Source: Nonomuraea polychroma
Lineage (GTDB): Bacteria; Actinomycetota; Actinomycetes; Streptosporangiales; Streptosporangiaceae
NCBI RefSeq assembly: GCF_004011505.1
Contig: NZ_SAUN01000001.1
Coordinates: forward strand, 3,348,001 to 3,412,000
DNA: 64,000 nt
Direction of reading: 5' to 3'
Position numbers and translations under genes: made by a program. This document shows positions 7,680-15,816 of this stretch, piece after piece; positions within the stretch are counted from its first letter, which is position 1; each line of letters begins with the position of its first letter. The notes beneath the pieces were generated by a model. That model searched no databases and was not told the DNA's origin. It saw only the letters and a program-made list of their open reading frames with translations.

Positions 7680-8594
7680 ATGCCGCTGCACCCCCAGGCG
7701 CGGGACTACGTCGCCCTCTACCCGTCGGACCTCAACACCGACCTGGCCACGCTCGACCTGTCCACGATCCAGGAGTTGCGCGCGCAGGACGGTCTGGCCC
7801 TCCACCGCGGCCCGCTCACGAAGCTGCCGTTCGTCCGCGACGAGCGCGCCGAGGACGTGCCGATCCGCATCTACCGGGCCGACCCCGGCGACGGCCTGCT
7901 GCCGATCCTGGTCTACTTCCACGGCGGCGGCTGGGTCTTCGGCAGCGTCAAGCGCAACGACGCGGCCGGGCGCGACCTGGCCATCCGCACCGGCGCGGTG
8001 GTGGTGTCCGTCGACTACCGGCTGGCTCCCGAGCATCCCTTCCCTGCCGCCGCCGACGACGCGTGGACCGTGGTGCGCGACATCTTCGCCAGGCCCGCCT
8101 TCTACCAGAGCAACGGCAGCGTGGCCGTCATCGGCGACAGCGCGGGTGGCAACCTCGCCGCCGTCGCCGCCTGGCGGGCCCGTGACGCCGGGCTGCGGCT
8201 GGCGCACCAGGCGCTCGTCTATCCGGTGCTCGACGTGGCCATGGACACACCCAGCTACCGGGAGTTCGCCAAGGGGTTCGGGCTCGACGCCGAGGAGATG
8301 GCGTGGTTCGCCCGGCAATACGCCGAGGCCGCGGACCCCGCGGATCCGCGGCTGTCCCCGCTGCTCCTGCCCGACGTCACCGGCTTGGCGCCCGCGACCG
8401 TCGTGACCGCCGAATACGACGTGCTCCGCGACGAAGGCGAGCATTATGCGCACCGGCTGACCCAGGCGGGGGTCCCCGTCGAGGCACGTAGGTTCGACGG
8501 CGCCGTGCACGGCTTCTTCGCCCTGCCCGGCCTGTTCGACCAGGCGGGCGAGGCCCGCGACTACGTGGCGCGGCGGCTCAGGGAGTCGTGGTGA
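7680..8594 (+). CDS. Alpha/beta hydrolase, hormone-sensitive lipase family
   Basis: 304 aa. The oxyanion-hole motif HGGGW (~80) and the nucleophile motif GDSAGGN (~157) are intact. The catalytic acid lies in EYDVLRDEG and the histidine in VHGFF, as in family IV carboxylesterases. The active site is therefore complete and an esterase on short acyl or aryl esters is expected, though the natural substrate is unknown. It starts 9 bp after the amidotransferase-like gene, and its last codons overlap the GTG of the crotonase gene by 7 bp, so the three are probably co-translated. No signal peptide: cytoplasmic. Confidence 0.88.
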   Translation: MPLHPQARDYVALYPSDLNTDLATLDLSTIQELRAQDGLALHRGPLTKLPFVRDERAEDVPIRIYRADPGDGLLPILVYFHGGGWVFGSVKRNDAAGRDLAIRTGAVVVSVDYRLAPEHPFPAAADDAWTVVRDIFARPAFYQSNGSVAVIGDSAGGNLAAVAAWRARDAGLRLAHQALVYPVLDVAMDTPSYREFAKGFGLDAEEMAWFARQYAEAADPADPRLSPLLLPDVTGLAPATVVTAEYDVLRDEGEHYAHRLTQAGVPVEARRFDGAVHGFFALPGLFDQAGEARDYVARRLRESW

Positions 8595-9379
8595 CCTACG
8601 ACGCCTACACCAAGCTCAAGACGGATGTCCCGGCCGACGGCGTGCTGCGGATCACGATCAGCGAGCCGGCCAGGCTCAACGCCGTCGACATGACCGGGCA
8701 CCGCGAGCTGGCCGAGATCTGGCGCGACGCCGGCCGCGACGACAGCGTGCGGGCGATCGTGGTCAGGGGAGAGGGCCAGGCGTTCTCCGCCGGCGGCGAC
8801 CTGTCCATGATCGAAGAGATGATGCGCGACCACGCCACCAGGCTGCGGGTGTTCACCGAGGCCCGCGACATCGTCTACAACGTGCTCAACTGCGCCAAAC
8901 CGGTCGTCTCCGCCATCCAGGGTCCCGCCGTGGGCGCCGGGCTCGCGGTCGCGCTGCTGGCCGACATCTCCGTCGCCGGCCGCACCGCGCGCATCATCGA
9001 CGGGCACACCAGGCTCGGCGTCGCGGCGGGCGACCACGCCGCGATCGTCTGGCCGCTGCTGTGCGGGCTGGCCAAGGCCAAATACCACCTGCTGCTGTGC
9101 GAGCCGGTGACGGGCGAGCAGGCCGAGCGGATGGGCCTGGTCAGCCTGTGCGTGGACGACGACCAGGTCCACGACAAGGCCATGGAGATCGCCGTCCGGC
9201 TCGCCGCCGGCTCCCAGGAGGCGATCAGGCTGACCAAATACTCGCTCAACAACTGGCTCCGGCTGGCCGGCCCCACCTTCGACGCCTCGCTGGCCATGGA
9301 GTTCCTCGGCTTCAGCGGTCCCGACGTGGCCGAGGGCGTGCGCGCGCTGCGGGAGAAACGGCCCCCGTCGTTCGGGTGA
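8588..9379 (+). CDS. Enoyl-CoA hydratase/isomerase family (crotonase) protein
   Basis: 263 aa beginning at GTG 8588, inside the end of the hydrolase gene. The crotonase fold is shown by [20 protein letters not shown] (oxyanion-hole glycines), the second oxyanion segment [20 protein letters not shown], and [15 protein letters not shown]. The two glutamates that define classical enoyl-CoA hydratases are not both in place; the second region carries aspartate in AAGDH. Another crotonase reaction on an acyl-CoA is thus possible. Context with the upstream hydrolase suggests degradation of an acyl ester, which is inference. Confidence 0.85.
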   Translation: MVTYDAYTKLKTDVPADGVLRITISEPARLNAVDMTGHRELAEIWRDAGRDDSVRAIVVRGEGQAFSAGGDLSMIEEMMRDHATRLRVFTEARDIVYNVLNCAKPVVSAIQGPAVGAGLAVALLADISVAGRTARIIDGHTRLGVAAGDHAAIVWPLLCGLAKAKYHLLLCEPVTGEQAERMGLVSLCVDDDQVHDKAMEIAVRLAAGSQEAIRLTKYSLNNWLRLAGPTFDASLAMEFLGFSGPDVAEGVRALREKRPPSFG

Positions 9380-9422
9380 GCGCGGGCGTGTGCTTCCCCG
9401 GGCCTGGGGTAGGCGCAGGCTC

Positions 9423-9977
9423 ATGAAGGACAACGATGTGATCGACCTGCTGCTACGCCAGCACGAGGAGATCAAGGGCCTGTTCGACGAGGTCGAGAAC
9501 GCCGCCCCGGAGGACAAAGCAGAGGCCTTCCAACGCCTGGTGCGGCTGCTGGCCGTCCACGAGACAGCGGAGGAGGAGATCGTCCACCCGTACGCGCGCC
9601 GCAAGATCGACCACGGCGAGGAGGTGGTGGATGAACGGCTCGCCGAGGAGAACGCCGCCAAGGACATGCTCACGCAGATGGAGAAGGACGGCGTCGACCA
9701 TCCTCAGTTCGCCACCAACCTCGCCACGTTGCGCAAGGCCGTCGTCGACCACGCCGAGCACGAGGAACACGAGGAGTTCCCCAGGTTCAGGCAGGCCACC
9801 GGCGACAAGGAGCGTCAGGCGATGGCCGTCGGTGTGAAGGCAGCGGAGGCCATGGCGCCCACGCACCCGCACCCAGGGGTCGAGACGGCGGCCAAGAACC
9901 TGCTCGTCGGCCCGCCCGTCGCCATCATGGATCGGGCCCGGGACGTGATCCGCAAGGCGATGGGGAAGCCGGGCTGA
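9423..9977 (+). CDS. Hemerythrin-domain protein
   Basis: 184 aa. The first ~145 residues form the four-helix hemerythrin-like bundle with iron-ligand-type histidines and glutamates in LLLRQHEEIKGLFDE, AVHETAEEEIVHPYAR and DHAEHEEHEEF. The C-terminal tail (GVETAAKNLLVGPPVAIMDR) is poorly conserved in such proteins. Bacterial homologues bind O2 or NO, or act as damage sensors; no partner is visible here. ATG 9423 was chosen over an upstream in-frame start at 9390 because the alignment begins at MKDNDVIDLL. It stands alone and converges on the methyltransferase gene at 10066. Confidence 0.85.
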   Translation: MKDNDVIDLLLRQHEEIKGLFDEVENAAPEDKAEAFQRLVRLLAVHETAEEEIVHPYARRKIDHGEEVVDERLAEENAAKDMLTQMEKDGVDHPQFATNLATLRKAVVDHAEHEEHEEFPRFRQATGDKERQAMAVGVKAAEAMAPTHPHPGVETAAKNLLVGPPVAIMDRARDVIRKAMGKPG

Positions 9978-10065
9978 ACCACGGGCAGGACCGAGCACCC
10001 GGGGCTGTGAGGTAGTTGAGCAGGAGCTCCTCCGCCGCGGGTGCCACCTTTCCCGGCAGAATCGG

Positions 10066-10656
10066 TCAGGCTCTGGGCCGGCGTGCGTGGAAGACGAATG
10101 CCGGGGGAGTGTTGCGCCACACCGTGCTGCCTCGTACGACCTCCTCGAAACGCTCGGCCAGCAGCTCGCGGAATCGGCGCGCTGAATTGAGCGGGACGGC
10201 GTGCACGTAGGAGAACGTCGTGAACGCCGCCCCTGGGCACATCGCCCCCGTCACCGCGCCCAGGAGCTCGCGCTGCACGTCTTCAGGGAAGGCCGCCCAC
10301 GGCAACCCGCTCACCACCACGTCCGCCTGCCGCAACCCCCGCTCCCGCAGCAGCTCGCCCAGCCGCGCCGCGTCGGCATGCGCCACGTCAACGCCAGGGA
10401 AACGCTCGGCGAGCAGCCGCGCCAACGGCGCGTTCAGCTCCACGGCCAGATGGTGGCCACGCCCGGCCAGCCGCTGCTGGATCTCCGTGGTGAACGACCC
10501 CGTGCCGGGGCCCAGCTCCACCACGGTCGGCTCGCCACGCTCAGGTATGGGCGCGCACACGGCGGAGGCCAGCCGGCGGGAACTGGGCGCGAGCGCGCCG
10601 ATCGTGGCAGGGGAACGCAGGAACTGACCGAGAAAGAGTGCAGTGCCGTTAGACAT
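10066..10656 (-). CDS. Class I SAM-dependent methyltransferase (phospholipid methyltransferase-like)
   Basis: 196 aa. The start ALFLGQFLRSPATIGALAPS and the SAM-binding motif I VVELGPGTGSFT match the PmtA/KsgA-like group of small methyltransferases. Motif II is followed by VVVSGLPWAAFP, the position of the NLPY-like catalytic loop of Rossmann N-methyltransferases. Likely substrates are phospholipid head groups or another amine, but this is inference from family. It is monocistronic, and converges on the hemerythrin gene on its left side. Translation begins at ATG 10654-10656. Confidence 0.78.
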   Translation of the reverse strand: MSNGTALFLGQFLRSPATIGALAPSSRRLASAVCAPIPERGEPTVVELGPGTGSFTTEIQQRLAGRGHHLAVELNAPLARLLAERFPGVDVAHADAARLGELLRERGLRQADVVVSGLPWAAFPEDVQRELLGAVTGAMCPGAAFTTFSYVHAVPLNSARRFRELLAERFEEVVRGSTVWRNTPPAFVFHARRPRA

Positions 10657-10784
10657 AGGACAAAACTAGGGCCAAGATCTGACTGAGCGCTCCCCCCTGA
10701 GGACGGTCCATGCGGCCAGAAGGAGGAGGCGCAGTCCTCCGCCGGGAGGATTGGCCCTGCACCACGGCCGGATACCGTGAGCCC

Positions 10785-12398
10785 ATGCGTTGGCGTGGAG
10801 TACCGCTGGATGTCCTGCTGGCGGTTTCGGGTGTGGCCCTGGATCTGTTGACCACGGCCCATGCGGGTGACACGAGATATCTGCCCGCGGAGATGAACAT
10901 CCCGATGGCGCTCCTGGCGGGCCTGCCCATGGGACTGGTCCGGCGGTGGCCGGTGCCGGTCACCCTCTATCTGGCCGTTCTCCTGGTGGTCACCGACCAG
11001 CTGGGGTCGTTCACGTCGAACACCGCCCAGATCCTCATCTGCGTCGCGCTCGGCATGGCCGGGTTCCGCTCCGGCTGGCGGGCCACCGCGGTGGCCGTGG
11101 CCGCCGCGATCGGCGCGACCGCGGTCAACATCGCCGACCCCGGCATCGCGCTCACCATCAACGCGTGGATGTACTCGGTCCTGCTCCCCGTCTTTCCCGC
11201 CGTGCTGGGCGCGTACCTGCGCAGCTCGGCCGGCCGCCTGGAGGAGCGTGACGTCACCCCTGACGCGCTGCTGGCGGCCGGCGGGGTGGCGATCACCGTG
11301 CTCAGCACCTGGACCTCCTGGCACTCCGGCACGCAGCCCGTCTGGGTCGTCGGCCTGCTGGCCGTGGTGGGCGGCCTGTCGCTGGGCATCGCCAGGCGCT
11401 TCCCCGGGCTGGTCTTCCTGCTGCAGGGCGTGCTGCTGGTGTCCGCCGACACCTACCTGAACGACGCCGTCAACACCTGCGTGATCCTCACCCTCGTCGC
11501 GATCGGCGTGTTCTCCATGCGGGTGGCCTCCTGGCCGTGGACCGTGGCGGCGTACTTCGCCGGCTGCCTGCTGACCGCGATCGCCGTCGTCGGCGACGAC
11601 ACCGACATCACCCCGTTCCGCGTCGGCGTCCTCATGACGCTGGTCGCCACGCCGATCGCGATCGGCCGCTACCTCGGCATGCGGCAGTCCGCCGCGGCCG
11701 CCGAGCGGCTGCGCGCCGAGGAGGCCGCCCGGGCGGCGGTCGCGCAGGTGCGGGCCGACCAGCTCGCCGAACGCGAGCGCATCGCCCGCGACGTGCACGA
11801 CATCGTCGCCCACCACGTCGGCGCCATGGTGCTGCGGGCCGGCGCCGCCCGCTACACCGCCCCCGACGGCCCCGTCGCCGACGCGCTCAACGACATCCGC
11901 GAGACCGGCCACCAGGTGCTGCAGGACCTGCGCGACCTGCTCGACCTGCTGCGCGCGGAAGCCCGCCCCGAGCGAGAGCCGCACCTGCTGGCCAACCCCG
12001 CCGACGTGGTACGCGAGTCGGCCGAGCGCATGGCCGCCGCCGGGCTCGTGGTCGACCTCGATCTCGACCCGGCCACCGACCACGCCCCCCTCATCGCCCG
12101 CACCTCAGCGGCCCGCATCGTCCAGGAAGGACTCACCAACGTGCTCAAACACGCAGGGCCTGGCACCCGGGTCAGCGTCACCGTGACCCCGGAGGGGGAG
12201 GGGCTGTCGGTGGAGATCCACAACGGCCGCCCGCCCACCAGCATCGAACGCCTGCCCTCCTCCGGCCGCGGTCTGGCCGGCATGCGTGAGCGGGTCCGCG
12301 CCCTGGGCGGCACCCTCTCCGCCGGGCCCGACGGCGAGGGCGGCTGGCTGCTGGCCGCCAGCCTGCCGGCGCGTCTGCCGTCGGGGAGCGCCGCGTGA
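10785..12398 (+). CDS. NarL-type sensor histidine kinase
   Basis: 537 aa. About ten hydrophobic segments in residues ~5-285 form a large membrane sensor. The HisKA_3 dimerisation motif ERERIARDVHDIVAHHVGAM follows, with the phosphorylated histidine in DVHD, and then a HATPase_c domain (ARIVQEGLTNVLKHAGPG, SSGRGLAGMRER). The stop overlaps the response regulator GTG by four bases (GTGA), so the pair is translationally coupled. ATG 10785 was chosen because hydrophobic sequence begins at once (MRWRGVPLDVLLAVSG). The signal is not predictable; the small membrane protein at 13181 may be a target or accessory. Confidence 0.92.
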   Translation: MRWRGVPLDVLLAVSGVALDLLTTAHAGDTRYLPAEMNIPMALLAGLPMGLVRRWPVPVTLYLAVLLVVTDQLGSFTSNTAQILICVALGMAGFRSGWRATAVAVAAAIGATAVNIADPGIALTINAWMYSVLLPVFPAVLGAYLRSSAGRLEERDVTPDALLAAGGVAITVLSTWTSWHSGTQPVWVVGLLAVVGGLSLGIARRFPGLVFLLQGVLLVSADTYLNDAVNTCVILTLVAIGVFSMRVASWPWTVAAYFAGCLLTAIAVVGDDTDITPFRVGVLMTLVATPIAIGRYLGMRQSAAAAERLRAEEAARAAVAQVRADQLAERERIARDVHDIVAHHVGAMVLRAGAARYTAPDGPVADALNDIRETGHQVLQDLRDLLDLLRAEARPEREPHLLANPADVVRESAERMAAAGLVVDLDLDPATDHAPLIARTSAARIVQEGLTNVLKHAGPGTRVSVTVTPEGEGLSVEIHNGRPPTSIERLPSSGRGLAGMRERVRALGGTLSAGPDGEGGWLLAASLPARLPSGSAA

Positions 12399-13069
12399 TC
12401 CGCGTGCTGGTGGCCGACGACCAGGCGCTCGTCCGCGCGGGCGTGCGCATGCTGCTGCAGGCCGCGGGCGACATGGAGGTCGTGGGCGAGGCCCAGGACG
12501 GCGCCGAGGCGGTCCGCCTGGCCGAGCGCCACCTCCCCGACGTGATCCTCATGGACCTGCGCATGCCCAGGGTCGACGGCCTGGAGGCGATCAAGCGGGT
12601 GCTCGCCGCCCGCCCGGGGATCAGGATCGTGGTGCTGACCACGTTCGCCGAGGACGCCAACGTGTACGCCGCCCTGCGGGCCGGGGCGGTCGGCTTCCTG
12701 GTCAAGGACGACGACCCCGAACGCATGGTGGACGCCGTGCGCCGGGCCGCGGCCGGCGAGCAGCTGCTCGCGCCGTCGGTGCTGCGCAGGGTCGTCGAAC
12801 GATTCCTGGCGGCCGAGGAGCAGGCGGCCACGCCGCCGCCGGCCGGGCTGACCGACCGCGAGCTGGAGGTGCTGGCCCTGGTCGGCACCGGCCTGTCCAA
12901 CGCGGAGATCGCCGAGCAACTGCACGTCGGCGTCACCACGGTCAAGACCCACATCGCCGCCGCCATGGACAAGCTGGGGCTGCGCAACCGCATCCAGGCG
13001 GCGGTCGTGGCCCACCGCACCGGCCTCGTGGACGCCTCCTTCCGCCCGATGCGCCGCGGCCTCGGCTGA
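12395..13069 (+). CDS. NarL/FixJ-family response regulator
   Basis: 224 aa. The receiver domain covers ~1-120: acidic pair in VADDQALV, phosphorylated aspartate in VILMDLRMPRVDG, threonine in VVLTTFAED and lysine in LVKDDDPE. The LuxR-type helix-turn-helix spans ~150-215 (LTDRELEVLALVGTGLSNAE, then VKTHIAAAMDKLGLRNRIQ). It partners with the kinase whose gene it overlaps. The target genes are unknown, but the next gene downstream is a small integral membrane protein. Confidence 0.93.
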   Translation: MIRVLVADDQALVRAGVRMLLQAAGDMEVVGEAQDGAEAVRLAERHLPDVILMDLRMPRVDGLEAIKRVLAARPGIRIVVLTTFAEDANVYAALRAGAVGFLVKDDDPERMVDAVRRAAAGEQLLAPSVLRRVVERFLAAEEQAATPPPAGLTDRELEVLALVGTGLSNAEIAEQLHVGVTTVKTHIAAAMDKLGLRNRIQAAVVAHRTGLVDASFRPMRRGLG

Positions 13070-13180
13070 GCGGTCCCCCACGGGATGGACCGGTGATCAT
13101 CCCGCAGGCTGACGACGCCCGCGACGCCCGCCGCCACGATGGTGTCCTTTACCGCCCGGCACGGAAAGGACTCCACGACC

Positions 13181-13591
13181 ATGGACGCCACCACTGTCAT
13201 GCCGCGGCCGGCCACCACGGGCCGGGTCCCGGCGGGACTGCTCTACGGCCTGCGCATCACGGTGACCGCCCAGGCGGCGGCGGTGCTCGTGGCGGCCTCC
13301 TTCGCCGGTCAGGCCGTCGAGTCCGGCGCGATGAGCGAGATCCACGTCATGGCCGGCATGGTCGTGCATCTGGTGGCGCTGGTCCAGATCGTGCTGGCCG
13401 TACTCGTCCGGCGGCCGGGACGCGGGGCCGGCCGGCCCGCCCTGGCGAGCGTCGTGTTGATCGTCGCCGGCGGTCTCCAGCTCGTCACCTGGGGGCCGGC
13501 GGCGCACCTGCCCACCGGGGTGCTGCTGGTGGGCCTGGTCGCCGCGGTGCTGATCTGGGCGTGGTCACCGGCAGTCGCCCGCCGCCGCTAA
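13181..13591 (+). CDS. Small integral membrane protein downstream of a two-component system
   Basis: 136 aa with four hydrophobic segments (LRITVTAQAAAVLVAASFAG, IHVMAGMVVHLVALVQIVLA, ASVVLIVAGGLQLVTW and TGVLLVGLVAAVLIWAW). A four-helix membrane protein is expected. I cannot place it in a named family. ATG 13181 gives MDATTVMPRP; a GGAAAGGA element sits about 12 bases upstream. An in-frame ATG at 13139 would add 14 residues and is less likely. It lies 111 bp after the response regulator, so it may be regulated by that system, and ends 10 bp before trpF. Confidence 0.68.
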   Translation: MDATTVMPRPATTGRVPAGLLYGLRITVTAQAAAVLVAASFAGQAVESGAMSEIHVMAGMVVHLVALVQIVLAVLVRRPGRGAGRPALASVVLIVAGGLQLVTWGPAAHLPTGVLLVGLVAAVLIWAWSPAVARRR

Positions 13592-13601
13592 GGTTTCACG
13601 T

Positions 13602-14204
13602 GTGTACGTCAAGATCTGCGGCTTGACCGAGCCGGGCCACGTGGCCGCCGCCGTCGAGGCGGGCGCCGACGCCGTCGGGTTCGTCATGACCCGCAGCCCC
13701 CGGCAGATCGCACCCGAGCGCGCGGCCGAGCTGGCCGCGCTGGTCCCCGGCCACGTGCTCACCGTCGGCGTGTTCCGCGGCGAGGACCCCGGCACGGTGC
13801 GGGCGGCGGCGCTGACCTCCGGAGTGCGGGCCGTCCAGCTTCACGGCAGGCACCCGCACGGCGACTTCACCGCGCTCAAGGACCTCGGCGCCGTCCTGAT
13901 CAGAGCCGTCGACGCCGAGGCCGACCTGCGATGCGGCGCCTACGACGAGGACCTGCTCCTCGTCGACGCCCCCCACGCCGGCTCCGGCCTGCCGTGGGAC
14001 TGGGCCGCCATCCGCGGCCGCCCGTCCGGCCACTGGCTGCTGGCCGGCGGCCTCACCCCGGCCAACGTGACGGAGGCGATCGCGGCCGCTGAGCCGTGGG
14101 GGGTCGACGTGTCCAGCGGCGTCGAGGCCTCGCCCGGCGTCAAGGACCCGGCCCTGATCAAGGCGTTCGTCAAAGCGGTGCGGGACGCCCGCCCAGCGAG
14201 CTGA
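13602..14204 (+). CDS. trpF: Phosphoribosylanthranilate isomerase-like protein (TrpF)
   Basis: 200 aa TIM-barrel protein from GTG 13602. VKICGLTEPGHV carries the catalytic cysteine, and DAVGFVMTRSPRQI, VRAVQLHG, VDAPHAGSGLPWDW and LAGGLTPANV (phosphate-binding loop) are all typical of TrpF. The final DVSSGVEASPGVKDPALIKAF includes the catalytic aspartate region. TrpF isomerises N-(5-phosphoribosyl)anthranilate in tryptophan synthesis. No other trp genes adjoin it, and the next gene is a GNAT acetyltransferase 5 bp downstream, so regulation apart from the main trp genes is likely. Confidence 0.9.
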   Translation: MYVKICGLTEPGHVAAAVEAGADAVGFVMTRSPRQIAPERAAELAALVPGHVLTVGVFRGEDPGTVRAAALTSGVRAVQLHGRHPHGDFTALKDLGAVLIRAVDAEADLRCGAYDEDLLLVDAPHAGSGLPWDWAAIRGRPSGHWLLAGGLTPANVTEAIAAAEPWGVDVSSGVEASPGVKDPALIKAFVKAVRDARPAS

Positions 14205-14209
14205 TCGGC

Positions 14210-15016
14210 GTGACGGACGAGCTCGCCCACGCCGCCGCGCTGCAGCGGCACGGCGCGGCTGCCGACCTGGCCCGCGCCGTCGGCTTCATGCGTGCCTTCG
14301 CCCGCCGCAGGGCGCCGCGGAAGATCCCTGTCCCCGGCGGCTTCGCGGTGCTCGACGACCGCTACCCGGGCTCCTACGACGACAACAAGCTGATCGTCGG
14401 CGCCGGTGACGGCCCCGCCCCGGCCCCCGACGCAGTGCTGCAAGCGGCCGACGAGACCCTCGCCGACCGCGCCCACCGGCTGGTGACCGTGGACGACGAC
14501 CGCCTGGGCAGGGCCTTCGCCGACGCGTTCGCCGCCGCCGGCTACCACCACGAGACCAGCGTGGTCATGGCCTTCCGCGGCGAGATCCCGGCCGATCCGC
14601 CCGCTGCCGAGCAGCTCGGCCTGGAGGACCTGCTGCCGGTGCTGCGCCGCGACTGGCGCCGCAGTCTGCCCCAGGCGTCCGAACAGGTGATCGACCAGCT
14701 GGCCCGCCGCGTGGAGACCCGGCTGCGCGGCGCCGACGTGGTGGCCTTCCGCGGCGTCCGCGCCCCCGGCGGTGAGATCGCCGCCCGGGCGGACCTCTAC
14801 GTGCACGGCGCGGTGGCCCAGATCGAGGACGTCTTCACCGGCGAGGAGCACCGAGGCCGGGGATACGCGCGCACCCTGATGAACGCGCTCCTGGCGGAGG
14901 CGGCCGGAGCCGAGCTGATCTTCCTGGTGGCCGACGACTTCAGCTGGCCGAAGGACTTCTACGCCCGGCTCGGCTTCGAGGAGCTGGGCCGCGTCCACGC
15001 GTACCTGCGCACATGA
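14210..15016 (+). CDS. GNAT-family N-acetyltransferase
   Basis: 268 aa from GTG 14210, five bases after the trpF stop. The C-terminal ~110 residues form a GNAT domain: AQIEDVFTGEEHRGRGYART contains the acetyl-CoA-binding R-G-x-G-x-A loop, and FLVADDFSWPKDFYARLGFE is the characteristic final strand-helix. The N-terminal half is a less conserved second GNAT-like lobe. The acceptor substrate is unknown. Tight spacing to trpF suggests co-transcription rather than shared function. Confidence 0.85.
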   Translation: MTDELAHAAALQRHGAAADLARAVGFMRAFARRRAPRKIPVPGGFAVLDDRYPGSYDDNKLIVGAGDGPAPAPDAVLQAADETLADRAHRLVTVDDDRLGRAFADAFAAAGYHHETSVVMAFRGEIPADPPAAEQLGLEDLLPVLRRDWRRSLPQASEQVIDQLARRVETRLRGADVVAFRGVRAPGGEIAARADLYVHGAVAQIEDVFTGEEHRGRGYARTLMNALLAEAAGAELIFLVADDFSWPKDFYARLGFEELGRVHAYLRT

Positions 15017-15232
15017 CCCCTCCGCCCCGCACTCGACCCCTCCGCCGCGCGCCGGTCCGGCTCCGGGCTGTGGCACCGGTCCTGCGGGCTGTGACACCGG
15101 CCCGCAGAGGCGAGGGAGGAGCACCCGGCCGCGCGGGAAAGGCGCGGGACGGGGGCGGTGGTGGGGCGTGCCGGCTGGAAGGTCACAGGTGGGGGCCGCT
15201 GTGTTGGAGTTCCACGCAGTAGGGTCTGCCTC

Positions 15233-15814
15233 GTGAGCGAAACTTCCGCCGAGGACCGGATCTGGACGGTTCCCAACCTGCTGAGCTTCTTGCGCCTCCT
15301 CGGCGTGCCCGTGTTCCTCTGGCTGGTTCTCGGGCCCAAGGCGGACGGGTGGGCCATCGGGGTCCTGGCGGTGGCCGGGTTCACCGACTGGCTCGACGGA
15401 AAGATCGCTCGCGCGTTCAACCAGATCAGCAGGCTCGGCCGGGTCATCGACCCGGCCGCCGACAAGCTGTACGTGGGCGCCACGATCCTGGCGCTGCTGC
15501 TGCGCGACGTCATCCCCTGGTGGCTGGTCGCCGTGATCGTGGCCCGGGAACTCTTCGTCGCGAGTTGCTTCCCCGTACTCCGGAAATACGGCTATAGGGC
15601 ACTTCAGGTGCATTTCCTGGGCAAGGCCGCCATGTTCAACCTCATGTATGCCTTCCCTCTCCTCTTCCTTGCCTCCCACACTGGGTGGTATGCCGATGTA
15701 GCCCGAATTGTCGGATGGGCGTTCGCGCTCTGGGGAACAGGCCTCTACTGGTGGGCAGGAGTGCTGTATGCGGTACAGGTGCGGCAGCTCGTAACGTCGG
15801 CCAAAAAGGAGTGA
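15233..15814 (+). CDS. CDP-alcohol phosphatidyltransferase (PgsA-like)
   Basis: 193 aa membrane enzyme from GTG 15233. The signature D(x)2DG(x)2AR(x)8G(x)3D(x)3D is complete in the segment from DWLDGKIAR through [10 protein letters not shown], followed by hydrophobic helices. Enzymes of this family move a phosphatidyl group from CDP-diacylglycerol to an alcohol such as glycerol 3-phosphate. Position in front of the guanylyltransferase/garA/gcvP block matches mycobacterial pgsA2 (Rv1822), so the same orthologue is likely. Its exact alcohol acceptor is uncertain. The stop precedes the next gene's start by two bases. Confidence 0.88.
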   Translation: MSETSAEDRIWTVPNLLSFLRLLGVPVFLWLVLGPKADGWAIGVLAVAGFTDWLDGKIARAFNQISRLGRVIDPAADKLYVGATILALLLRDVIPWWLVAVIVARELFVASCFPVLRKYGYRALQVHFLGKAAMFNLMYAFPLLFLASHTGWYADVARIVGWAFALWGTGLYWWAGVLYAVQVRQLVTSAKKE

Positions 15815-15816
15815 TC